Part shown: one piece after another, positions 16,324 to 23,619 of the stretch | Numbering within the stretch: the first letter of the stretch is position 1 | How the letters are laid out: every line of letters begins with the position of its first letter | NCBI GenBank assembly: GCA_003525885.1 | Contig: DQIG01000031.1 | Coordinates: 1-28,469 of the forward strand | DNA: 28,469 nucleotides | Origin: Stenotrophomonas sp. | GTDB taxonomy: Bacteria > Pseudomonadota > Gammaproteobacteria > Xanthomonadales > Xanthomonadaceae | Reading direction: 5' to 3' | The notes under the pieces: model-generated | The model's database searches: none | What the model was told of the DNA's origin: nothing | What the model saw: only the letters and a program-made list of their open reading frames with translations | Translations under genes and position numbers: made by a program

Positions 16324-16350
16324 AAAAAGCTCTGCATCGGCAAAGCAGAG
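16324..16350 (-). terminator. Attenuator-like hairpin in receptor 3 leader
   Basis: On the minus strand CTCTGC, a nine-base loop, GCAGAG, C and TTTTT sit 28 bases before the ATG. The stem is only 6 bp, so this is a weak candidate for leader termination. Confidence 0.3.
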
Positions 16351-16359
16351 GAAATGTAG

Positions 16360-16385
16360 TCAGCGACCGTTCACGTGCCGATAAC
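16360..16385 (-). promoter_or_regulatory. Receptor-motif relative upstream of receptor 3
   Basis: On the minus strand GTTATCGGCACGTGAACGG is followed by TCGCTGA. It resembles the receptor 2 copy (GTTAACG, ACGTG, ACGGTCG, CTGA) with small gaps, and lies 64 bases before the ATG. The match is looser than that between copies 1 and 2. Confidence 0.35.
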
Positions 16386-16857
16386 GGAATTCATACACAG
16401 ATCGACACGAAACGGCAACATTCAGCAAAAGTTCAATTTCATATGACACACCGTGGAACAGAGCATGAGGACGTGAGTTGGCCCGAGGATTTTTCCAATA
16501 ATCCTTTCCAATCCGTGCCTTGAGCCGACACCATCGGATCCCGCGGCAACCACCGCATGCCATGGACAGTGCTCCGGACACGTCCTGTCCCGGCAGCCAT
16601 CCAGCGCCTGCATCCTCGGCAATTGCGAACACGGGTTCATAATCAATTCACTCAACACACCTGGAGAGGGCCGACCTTCGTTCGGCTCTTCGGCGGAGCC
16701 TGGTGTGCCCTCCTGCGACGCCTTTCCGGCGTCTGTGCGCCCCTTGCGCAGGGGCATGACCTTCGACACCCTTGCAGGTCTGGCCGGCGGCGTATCGTTC
16801 GGCCCACGGTCGCACCTGCGGCCACTCCCTGACTCACTCGGCCTGGAGGCCATTCAA
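16386..16857. other. Divergent intergenic region and M13 peptidase leader
   Basis: No credible gene. The part next to receptor 3 (16386..16510) is relatively A/T-rich and should hold its promoter. For the plus strand, CATAAT at 16638..16643 is a possible -10. From 16663 to 16755 several hairpins follow each other; these are described separately. The frame of the peptidase remains open back to 16705, but without a ribosome site or signal peptide. Confidence 0.45.
16663..16755 (+). other. Structured leader of the M13 peptidase gene
   Basis: Four hairpins in a row can be drawn: CCGA/TCGG (16671..16685), GGCTC/GAGCC (16684..16700), GACGCC/GGCGTC (16717..16733) and GCCCCT/AGGGGC (16739..16755). 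In addition GGA-GA-GGG (16663..16670) can pair with CCCTCC (16708..16713) to close the first two into a junction. I match it to no known riboswitch class. It ends about 100 bases before the GTG start. Confidence 0.35.
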
Positions 16858-18960
16858 GTGACCCGTACTCCCAAGATCGTGCTGCTGACCCTGGCCGTTT
16901 CGGCCGCGCTGGTTGGCTGCGGCAAGACTGAAACCCCGGCCAAGGATGCCGCCGCCTCCGCCCCGGCCACCGCCGAAGCCACCCACTACACTCTGGACGA
17001 CAGCAAGCTGCCGGCCTACAACGCCTTCCAGCCGAGCGACCTGGACACCACCAAGGACGCCTGCACCGCCTTCGGCGACTACGTCAACAGCAAGTGGCTG
17101 GCCGCCAACGAGATCCCGGGCGACCGCACCAGCTGGGGCGCGTTCACCATCCTCGACGAGCGCTCGGTGGCCGTGCAGCACCAGCTGGCCGAACAGGTCG
17201 CGCAGGTCAAGAATCCGAACCACATCGAGAAGATCGTCGGCGACCTGTGGGCCACCGGCATGGACGAGGCAAAGATCAATGCCCAGGGCATCGAGCCGCT
17301 GAAGGCCGACCTGGCTGCGATCGACGGCCTGCAGGACAAGGCGGCCATCGCCAACTACCTGCGCACCAGCGCCGCCAAGGGTGACAACATCCTGTTCGGC
17401 TTCGGCGCCGAAGCGGACTTCAAGAACTCCGCCATGAACATGGCCTATGCCAGCCAGGGCGGCCTGGGCCTGCCGGATACCACCTACTACACCGATGCCA
17501 AGAACGCCGACAAGCTGAAGGCCTACCAGGCGCACGTCGCCAAGGTGCTGGAGCTGTCCGGCGTGGCCGCAGCCGATGCGGCCAAGCAGGCCGAGGACGT
17601 GGTCAAGTTCGAAACCCGCCTGGCCAAGGCCTCCAAGTCGCGCGTCGAGCTGTCGCGCAACGTCGAGCTGTACTACAACCCGGTCACCCTGGCCGACGCC
17701 GACAAGCTGACCCCGAACTTCAGCTGGACCGAGTTCTTCAAGTCGCAGGGCGTGGCCGCGCCGGAGAAGTTCTCGCTTGCCATGCCGGCCTTCCATGAGG
17801 AAGTGAGCAAGTCGCTGGCCGACACCGATCCGTCGGTGTGGCGCGCCTACCTGCGCTTCCACACCGTGGACAGCGCCTCGCCGTACCTGGCCGATGCCTT
17901 CGTGCAGGAGAACTACGAGTTCTACGGCAAGACCCTCAACGGCCAGAAGGAACAGAAGCCGCGCTGGAAGCGCGTGCTGGGCACCATCGAGAATGATGCC
18001 GGTGAAGCCTTCGGCCAGCTGTACGTGAAGGTTGCCTTCTCGCCGGAAGCCAAGGCGAAGATGGAAGAACTGGTGAAGAACCTCGCCGCCTCGCTGAAGG
18101 ACCGCATCCAGGGCCTGAGCTGGATGAGCGAAGAAACCAAGGCCAAGGCCATCGCCAAGTGGGAGACCTTCACCCCGAAGATCGGTTACCCGGACAAGTG
18201 GCGTGACTGGGCGGGCCTGCAGACCCAGCGCGACAGCTTCCTGGGCAACGTGCGCGCAGCCAACGAGTTCAACTACAAGTTCAACCTGTCCAAGATCGGC
18301 AAGCCGGTGGACAAGACCGAGTGGGGCATGACCCCGCAGACCGTCAACGCCTACTACAATCCGCTGCAGAACGAGATCGTGTTCCCGGCCGCCATCCTGC
18401 AGCCGCCGTTCTTCGATCCGAAGGCCGACGACGCACTGAACTACGGCGGCATCGGTGCGGTGATCGGCCATGAAATGACCCACGGCTACGACGACCAGGG
18501 CGCGCGCTTCGGGCCGACCGGCAACATGGAAGACTGGTGGACTCCGGCTGACAAGAAGAACTTCGAAGGCCTCACCGGCAAGCTGGTCAAGCAGTTCGAC
18601 CAGTACAAGGTCGACGGCCAGGCAGTGAATGGCCACCTGACCCTGGGCGAGAACATCGCCGACCTGGGTGGCCTGGCCACCGCCTACGACGCCCTGCAGA
18701 AGGCCACCGCCGGCAAGGAGGATGCAAAGGTCGATGGCTTCACCCGCGACCAGCGCTTCTTCTTCAACTGGGCCACCGTGTGGCGCACCAAGTACACCCC
18801 GGAAAACGCCAAGGTTCGCCTGGCCACCGACCCGCACGCCCCGGCGCAGTTCCGCGCCATGGGTGCGCCGTCGAACCTGCCGACCTTCGCCGCCGCGTTC
18901 CAGTGCAAGGCCGGTTCGCCGATGGCCCGCACCGGCGAGCAGCAGGTGGTGATCTGGTAA
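16858..18960 (+). CDS. M13 family metallopeptidase, lipoprotein, intact active site
   Basis: Predicted 700-residue neprilysin/PepO-type zinc peptidase that should cleave oligopeptides in the periplasm. The GTG at 16858 is chosen because GGAGG lies eight bases upstream and the product then starts with a lipoprotein signal, VTRTPKIVLLTLAVSAALVG, and lipobox Cys21. Zinc ligands are His538 and His542 in HEMTHGYDD and Glu598 in ENIADLGG; Glu539 is the catalytic base. The substrate-binding NAYY motif is at about 496-499 and the transition-state His660 is in DPHAPAQFR. CKAGSPM near the end and the C-terminal W fit the family. A terminator follows, so it is transcribed apart from the second M13 gene. 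Confidence 0.95.
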   Translation: MTRTPKIVLLTLAVSAALVGCGKTETPAKDAAASAPATAEATHYTLDDSKLPAYNAFQPSDLDTTKDACTAFGDYVNSKWLAANEIPGDRTSWGAFTILDERSVAVQHQLAEQVAQVKNPNHIEKIVGDLWATGMDEAKINAQGIEPLKADLAAIDGLQDKAAIANYLRTSAAKGDNILFGFGAEADFKNSAMNMAYASQGGLGLPDTTYYTDAKNADKLKAYQAHVAKVLELSGVAAADAAKQAEDVVKFETRLAKASKSRVELSRNVELYYNPVTLADADKLTPNFSWTEFFKSQGVAAPEKFSLAMPAFHEEVSKSLADTDPSVWRAYLRFHTVDSASPYLADAFVQENYEFYGKTLNGQKEQKPRWKRVLGTIENDAGEAFGQLYVKVAFSPEAKAKMEELVKNLAASLKDRIQGLSWMSEETKAKAIAKWETFTPKIGYPDKWRDWAGLQTQRDSFLGNVRAANEFNYKFNLSKIGKPVDKTEWGMTPQTVNAYYNPLQNEIVFPAAILQPPFFDPKADDALNYGGIGAVIGHEMTHGYDDQGARFGPTGNMEDWWTPADKKNFEGLTGKLVKQFDQYKVDGQAVNGHLTLGENIADLGGLATAYDALQKATAGKEDAKVDGFTRDQRFFFNWATVWRTKYTPENAKVRLATDPHAPAQFRAMGAPSNLPTFAAAFQCKAGSPMARTGEQQVVIW

Positions 18961-18987
18961 GCCACGGCTGACGCTGCGGCAGACCTG

Positions 18988-19021
18988 CAAAGGCCCGGGA
19001 ATTCCCGGGCCTTTGCCTTTT
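18988..19021 (+). terminator. Intrinsic terminator of the first M13 gene
   Basis: A perfect 28-bp palindrome (18988..19015) with core CCCGGGAATTCCCGGG, then CCTTTT. It lies 27 bases after the stop. AAA before and TTT after the stem also allow it to work from the other side. Confidence 0.85.
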
Positions 19022-19087
19022 GCGGCACCCGTCATCGACGCATGGGATGGACCTGCTGCGCCCTTGCCGGCCCGCGCCGTTGGTTGA

Positions 19088-19107
19088 TGCCGACCCTGGT
19101 CGGCGCA
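19088..19107 (+). repeat. Degenerate REP-like hairpin
   Basis: TGCCGACC and GGTCGGCGCA around a short loop, preceded by GA rather than GTAG. It resembles the REP hairpins elsewhere in the window but has lost the head. Confidence 0.35.
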
Positions 19108-19127
19108 CGGCATGGCGGATCCGTCGC

Positions 19128-19218
19128 GATGCGTGCATGCCGCGCCCATGCCACACACCCGGTAGCGCCGGGCCATGCCCGGCGGATGCTCCGTGATGCG
19201 TGCATGCCGCGCCCATGC
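19128..19218 (+). repeat. 24-bp direct repeat flanking a SMAG-like element
   Basis: An identical 24-base segment starting GATGCGTGCATGCCGCGCCC occurs at 19128..19151 and 19195..19218, period 67 bases. Between the copies sits a REP hairpin at 19162..19184: GTAG, then CGCCGGGC, CAT, GCCCGGCG. The second copy ends just before the promoter of the second M13 gene. Confidence 0.7.
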
Positions 19219-19224
19219 GCGGCT

Positions 19225-19233
19225 TGCTATAGT
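19225..19233 (+). promoter_or_regulatory. Extended -10 promoter of the second M13 gene
   Basis: TGCTATAGT, a TGn-extended -10, lies 35 bases before the ATG at 19269. The 24-bp repeat supplies the DNA where a -35 would be. Confidence 0.5.
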
Positions 19234-19268
19234 GCGCGCGCCCTCAATCCATCACGGATTCGTTCCAC

Positions 19269-21278
19269 ATGCCCAATTTCCGTCCGCTTGCCATCGCCCT
19301 GGGCATCAGCCTGGCGACCCTGGTCCCGACCCACGATGCGTTTGCCGCCGCCAAGAAGAAGGCCGCACGCGCCCCGGCCGTCAGCGCCCAGTGCAGCGAC
19401 TTCTACGACGTCACCAATGCAGGCTGGCTGAAGGCCAATCCGGTGCCGCAGACCGGCGCCACCACCGCGCTGGGCCAGCTGGTCGATCGCAGCCGCCAGC
19501 AGCAGCGCGAACTGCTCGACGCGGCCATGAAATCGCCGCAGGGCAACGTGCAGAAGCTGCTGGGTGACTTCTGGGCCAGTGGCCTGGACGAAGCCGCCGT
19601 GGAAGCGGATGGTTCCAACCCGATCGCCCCGCTGCTGACCCGCATCAATGCCATCAAGAAGGCCAAGGATGTGCCGGCATCGATCGCCGCGCTGCATCAG
19701 GTGGGCATCCCGGTCGCCTTCAACTTCGGCCCGGACGTCGACCTGAAGGCACTGGATCGCCACATCGGCTACTTCATGCAGGGTGGCATGGGCCTGCCGG
19801 ATCCGGCGTTCTATACCCGTACCGACGCCGACACTGTGGCGCTGATGGGCCGCTACCGCAACTACGTCAAGCAGATCCTGGCGCTGACCGGCACCCCGGC
19901 GGCCAAGCTGGACGCCGAGTCGCAGTCGGTCATCGCGCTGGAGACCGAGCTGGCGCGCAATGCGCAGTCGCTGGCCGGCATCAACAACCCGTTCAACAAC
20001 TACGCGCCGATCTCCACCAAGGAGCTCAACAGCCGCTACCGCAATCTGCAGCTGGATGCGTTCCTGAAGGCACAGGGCGTGGACGACGACCTGGTCTCGC
20101 TGGCCGACCCGGGCCTGTTCAAGCAGCTCGACGGCATGGTCACCAAGCTCAAGCCGGACCAGTGGAAGGCCTACCTGCGCTGGCGCGTGGGCGATTCGAT
20201 GGCACCTTACCTGTCCAAGGCCTACCGCGACGCAGAGTTTGAATTCCGCGGCCGCGTGCTGCGTGGCGAAACGCTGCCGCCGCAGCGCTGGGAAGATGTG
20301 CTGGACGCGATCAACGTGGCCGCCGGCCCGATGGTCGGCCGCGAATACGCCGCCCGCTTCCTGTCGGCCGAAGACCGTCGCCAGGCCGCGTGGATCGTCG
20401 ACAAGCTGCGCGAAGTGCAGATCGAAGCGGTCAAGAACAACAGCTGGATGAGCGCCGAAGCCAAGACCGAAGCACAGGCCAAGCTGGCCGCGCTGAAGAT
20501 CGAGATCGGCACCCCGCTGCGCGACCTCGATTACAGCGTGCAGCCGATGGGCCGCGGTTCGTTCGGCGGCAACATGCTGATTGCTTCGACCTGGCGTCAT
20601 CGCGAGGAAATGAAGCGCATCGGCAAGGGCAATGCCGACCGCCGCTGGGACGTGCTGCCGCAGCAGCCGTCGCTGGCCTACGACCTGGCGCAGAACCGCC
20701 TGATCGTCACCGCCGCGATCCTGCAGGGCCCGGTGTTCAACGCCAAGGCCGACGCCGCCGACAAGTTCGGCAGCTTCGGTGGCCTGGTCGGCCATGAGCT
20801 GACCCGTGCGATCGACGCCAAGGGTGCGCTGGTCGACGCCAAGGGCGAGCTGCGCAGCTGGTGGACCCCGGCAGACAAGACCGCCTGGACGCTGCTCGGC
20901 AACCGCGTGGCCGCGCAGTACGGCGCCTACGACTTCCCGGGCGTGAAGGGTGCCAAGGTCAACGGCACGCTCACCCAGGAAGAAAACCTGGCCGACATCG
21001 CCGGCCTGGAACTGGCCTGGGCGGCGTATGTCGCACAGGAGCCGAAGGCCAAGCAGGCTCAGCAGCAGGGCTTCTTCCGCGCCTGGTCGACGCTGTGGGC
21101 ACAGCAGCTGTCGCCGAACGAGGCCGTGCGCCGCCTGACCGCCGACATCCGCGCGCCGGGGTTGTGGCGCAGCAATGGCACGCTGGCCAACCTGCCGGCG
21201 TTCGGTGCCACCTTCAGCTGCAAGGCCGGCCAGCCGATGCAGCGCAGCGAAGCCGACCAGATCAAGGTCTGGCGCTGA
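19269..21278 (+). CDS. M13 family peptidase homologue with degenerate active site
   Basis: Predicted 669-residue secreted protein (signal peptide MPNFRPLAIALGISLATLVP, cleavage near AFAAA) that follows the M13 fold from end to end: CSDFYDVTNAGW, QGGMGLPDPAFY, WWTPADK, CKAGQPM. The zinc motif reads HELTR at 509-513, so the second zinc His is Arg513. The transition-state His of DPHAPAQFR is Arg628 in DIRAPGLWR, and the substrate-binding NAYY is replaced by SLAY. His509, Glu510, Glu572 and Asp576 remain. Catalysis as in neprilysin is therefore unlikely; a binding, chaperone or regulatory role is inference. The frame is intact and codon use is like its neighbours, so it is not a decaying pseudogene. 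It has its own promoter and terminator. Confidence 0.93.
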   Translation: MPNFRPLAIALGISLATLVPTHDAFAAAKKKAARAPAVSAQCSDFYDVTNAGWLKANPVPQTGATTALGQLVDRSRQQQRELLDAAMKSPQGNVQKLLGDFWASGLDEAAVEADGSNPIAPLLTRINAIKKAKDVPASIAALHQVGIPVAFNFGPDVDLKALDRHIGYFMQGGMGLPDPAFYTRTDADTVALMGRYRNYVKQILALTGTPAAKLDAESQSVIALETELARNAQSLAGINNPFNNYAPISTKELNSRYRNLQLDAFLKAQGVDDDLVSLADPGLFKQLDGMVTKLKPDQWKAYLRWRVGDSMAPYLSKAYRDAEFEFRGRVLRGETLPPQRWEDVLDAINVAAGPMVGREYAARFLSAEDRRQAAWIVDKLREVQIEAVKNNSWMSAEAKTEAQAKLAALKIEIGTPLRDLDYSVQPMGRGSFGGNMLIASTWRHREEMKRIGKGNADRRWDVLPQQPSLAYDLAQNRLIVTAAILQGPVFNAKADAADKFGSFGGLVGHELTRAIDAKGALVDAKGELRSWWTPADKTAWTLLGNRVAAQYGAYDFPGVKGAKVNGTLTQEENLADIAGLELAWAAYVAQEPKAKQAQQQGFFRAWSTLWAQQLSPNEAVRRLTADIRAPGLWRSNGTLANLPAFGATFSCKAGQPMQRSEADQIKVWR

Positions 21279-21303
21279 GCCATCGGCTGCGGCCGTAATG
21301 CAG

Positions 21304-21330
21304 AGGGCGCCTCCGGGCGCCCTTTTTTTT
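21304..21330 (+). terminator. Intrinsic terminator of the second M13 gene
   Basis: AGGGCGCC, loop TCCG, GGCGCCCT, then a run of eight T. It lies 26 bases after the stop. Confidence 0.92.
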
Positions 21331-21403
21331 GCGGGTGCAGCACGATCCAGGATTAACACCCGGCGTGCTATCGCTGCGGCCTCGTCCATCGTGGGGCCCC
21401 GTC

Positions 21404-21898
21404 ATGGCACACAAGAACACGATCTGTGTCTGGTACGACAACGGCGCGCTCGAAGCCGCCACCTTCTATGCCAGCCTCCTGCCCGACAGCGCGGTCACCG
21501 CCGTGCATCACGCGCCCGGCGACTACCCCGACGGCAAGGAAGGCAACGTGCTGACCGTCGAATTCACCGTCTGCGGCATTCCCTGTGTCGGCCTCAATGG
21601 CGGCACCGCGTTCAAGCACAGCGAAGCGTTCTCCTTCCAGATCCAGACCGAGGACCAGGCCGAGACCGACCGCCTGTGGAATGGGATCGTGGGCAATGGC
21701 GGACAGGAGAGCCAATGCGGCTGGTGCAAGGACCGCTGGGGCATCTCCTGGCAGATCAGCCCGCGCATGCTGATCGAAGCGGTGACCAGCCAGGACAAGG
21801 CACTGGCCAAGCGTGCCTTCAACGCGATGATGCCGATGAAGAAGATCGACATCGCCACCATCGAAGCCGCCATCAAAAAAGGGGACGGAGGGGATTAA
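21404..21898 (+). CDS. VOC family protein, PhnB type
   Basis: Predicted 164-residue protein of the PhnB-like branch of the vicinal-oxygen-chelate superfamily, often mislabelled as demethylubiquinone methyltransferase. MAHKNTICVWYDNGALEAAT opens the first beta-alpha unit; LNGGTAFKHSEAFSFQIQTE and CGWCKDRWGISWQISPRML are family signatures. The start at 21404 fits this fold; an upstream in-frame ATG at 21329 overlaps the preceding terminator. The last seven residues (KKGDGGD) and the stop are encoded by the left arm of the 27-bp inverted repeat, so the natural C-terminus has probably been replaced. Substrate and metal use are unknown. Confidence 0.85.
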   Translation: MAHKNTICVWYDNGALEAATFYASLLPDSAVTAVHHAPGDYPDGKEGNVLTVEFTVCGIPCVGLNGGTAFKHSEAFSFQIQTEDQAETDRLWNGIVGNGGQESQCGWCKDRWGISWQISPRMLIEAVTSQDKALAKRAFNAMMPMKKIDIATIEAAIKKGDGGD

Positions 21899-21963
21899 GT
21901 CGCTTCCCGCATGGATCCGTGCTCAGATGCCGACTACGACTTAATCCCCTCCGTCCCCTTTTT
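21876..21963. repeat. Perfect 27-bp inverted repeat element
   Basis: Arms at 21876..21902 and 21937..21963 are exact reverse complements around a 34-base spacer. The left arm starts AAAAAGGGGACGGAGGGG and the right arm ends CCCCTCCGTCCCCTTTTT. The left arm encodes the end of the VOC protein; the right arm ends 10 bases before the next start codon. The transcript would form a very stable hairpin ending in U5, so it can act as a terminator on either strand. It looks like a small dispersed repeat that has inserted here. I see no second copy in the window. Confidence 0.85.
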
Positions 21964-21973
21964 CGAGGTGCTG

Positions 21974-23557
21974 ATGACCTGGGATGCACTCATCGTCGGC
22001 GGTGGCCACAACGGTCTGGTCTGCGCGGCCTATCTGGCGAAGGCCGGGAAGAAGGTACTGGTCCTTGAACGCCGTGGCGTGCTCGGCGGTGCGGCGGTTA
22101 CCGAGGAATTCCACCCGGGCTTCCGCAACTCGGTGGCGTCTTACACGGTGTCATTGCTGCAGCCGAAGGTGATGGAGGATCTGCAACTGCATGCACATGG
22201 GCTGCGCATCATCAATCGCCCGGCCAACAACTTCCTGCCGCTGGAGGATGGTCGTTACCTGCTGTCGGCACCGGGCCGCACCCAGGCCGAGGTGGCGAAA
22301 TTTTCCGAGCGGGATGCACAACGCCTGCCCGCCTATGAAGCGCGACTGGAGATTTTCGCCGACGTGCTGCGTGCGTGGGCGCTGCGCGCACCGCCGGACA
22401 TCGGCGTTGCCAGCGGCTGGCGTGCCCTGCCTGCACTGTGGCAGATGGGCCGTCTCGGCCGCGAACTGGCAACGCTGGATGCTTCGCTGCGTCAGGAACT
22501 GCTGGATCTGTTCACGCTGTCGGCTGCCGAGTACCTGGACCGCTGGTTCGAGAGCGCGCCGATCAAGGCACTGTTCGGCTTTGATGGCATCGTCGGCAAT
22601 TACGCAAGCCCGTATACACCGGGCAGTGCCTACGTGCTGCTGCACCACGTGTTCGGCCAGTGCAATGGCGTGAAAGGTGCGTGGGGCCATGCGATCGGCG
22701 GCATGGGCGCGATCAGCCAGGCCATCGCCACTGCGGCGCGCCAGGCCGGGGCCGAGCTGCGCGTGGACGCCGCCGTGCAACGCCTGCTGATCGAGCGCGG
22801 TCGTGCAGTGGGCGTGGCGCTGGCCAACGGCGAAATCCTGCGTGCACGCGCGGTGATCGCCAACGTCAACCCAAAGCTGCTGTACGAGCAGATGCTGGCA
22901 CCGGCGCAGGTGCCGGCAGCGACGCGCGAGCGGATGACGCACTGGCGCTGCGCCTCCGGCACGTTCCGGATGAACGTGGCACTGTCGCGGCTGCCGGACT
23001 TCCGCACCCTTCCCGGCCCCGGCGATCATCTCAGTGCCGGCATCATCATGGCGCCCAGCCTCGACTACATGGACCGCGCCTGGCTGGATGCGCGTCGCGA
23101 TGGCTGGTCACGCGAGCCGATCGTGGAGATGCTGATTCCCAGCACGCTGGACGATTCGCTCGCGCCGCCCGGGCAGCATGTGGCCAGCCTGTTCTGCCAG
23201 CACGTGGCGCCGGTGCTGCCCGATGGGCGTCACTGGGATGATCATCGTGAAGCAGTGGCCGATCTGATGATCGCCACCGTTGAACGGCATGCGCCGGGTT
23301 TTGCTGACAGCGTGCTGGGTCGCCAGGTGCTGTGCCCGCTGGATCTGGAGCGTACCTTCGGCCTGATCGGTGGCGACATCTTCCATGGTGCTCTGAGCCC
23401 CAACCAGTTGTTCTCGGCGCGGCCGATGGTCGGTCAGGCCGGCTATCGCGGCGCCCTGCCTGGCCTGTATCTGTGTGGTTCGGGAACCCACCCCGGTGGT
23501 GGTGTCACCGGTGCGCCCGGGCACAATGCCGCGCAGGTGGTGTTGCAGGATCTGTGA
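21974..23557 (+). CDS. Phytoene dehydrogenase-like FAD-dependent oxidoreductase
   Basis: Predicted 527-residue flavoprotein of the phytoene-desaturase/PYROXD2-like family. The start at 21974 (MTWDALIVGGGHNGLVCAAY) has GAGG upstream and places the Rossmann motif GGGHNG at residues 9-14, then VLVLERRGVLGGAA for ribose binding. HVFGQCNGVKGAWGHAIGGM in the middle and LYLCGSGTHPGGGVTGAPGH at the end are conserved in the family. There are no carotenoid synthesis genes nearby, so a role in carotenoid desaturation is not supported; the substrate is unknown. The frame stays open upstream to 21911, but that part consists of the inverted repeat. Confidence 0.88.
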   Translation: MTWDALIVGGGHNGLVCAAYLAKAGKKVLVLERRGVLGGAAVTEEFHPGFRNSVASYTVSLLQPKVMEDLQLHAHGLRIINRPANNFLPLEDGRYLLSAPGRTQAEVAKFSERDAQRLPAYEARLEIFADVLRAWALRAPPDIGVASGWRALPALWQMGRLGRELATLDASLRQELLDLFTLSAAEYLDRWFESAPIKALFGFDGIVGNYASPYTPGSAYVLLHHVFGQCNGVKGAWGHAIGGMGAISQAIATAARQAGAELRVDAAVQRLLIERGRAVGVALANGEILRARAVIANVNPKLLYEQMLAPAQVPAATRERMTHWRCASGTFRMNVALSRLPDFRTLPGPGDHLSAGIIMAPSLDYMDRAWLDARRDGWSREPIVEMLIPSTLDDSLAPPGQHVASLFCQHVAPVLPDGRHWDDHREAVADLMIATVERHAPGFADSVLGRQVLCPLDLERTFGLIGGDIFHGALSPNQLFSARPMVGQAGYRGALPGLYLCGSGTHPGGGVTGAPGHNAAQVVLQDL

Positions 23558-23561
23558 AGGC

Positions 23562-23586
23562 GTGCCGACCAACGGTCGGCACCTAC
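23562..23586 (-). repeat. SMAG-like REP hairpin
   Basis: GTGCCGACC, AAC, GGTCGGCAC, then CTAC, which is GTAG on the minus strand. It starts five bases after the oxidoreductase stop. Confidence 0.65.
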
Positions 23587-23619
23587 AGCGTCAAATGATC
23601 CTTCGGATCATTTGACGCT
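23587..23619. terminator. Perfect 15-bp hairpin between convergent genes
   Basis: AGCGTCAAATGATCC, loop TTC, GGATCATTTGACGCT. It directly abuts the REP hairpin and includes the last codons and stop of the rhomboid gene. There is no T-run, but position between convergent genes suggests a bidirectional transcript end. Confidence 0.6.

Noticed and set aside
16705..16857. In-frame N-terminal extension of the first M13 protein
   Set aside because: It would bury the lipoprotein signal peptide, has no ribosome site and overlaps leader hairpins. The GTG at 16858 has GGAGG and a clean lipobox.
16834..21389. Very long minus-strand frames opposite both M13 genes (16834..19176 and 19227..21389)
   Set aside because: Composition-driven shadows without recognisable domains.
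21911..21973. Upstream start of the phytoene-dehydrogenase-like gene at 21911
   Set aside because: The extra residues come from the inverted-repeat spacer and right arm, and there is no ribosome site. The ATG at 21974 has GAGG and begins the FAD-binding fold.
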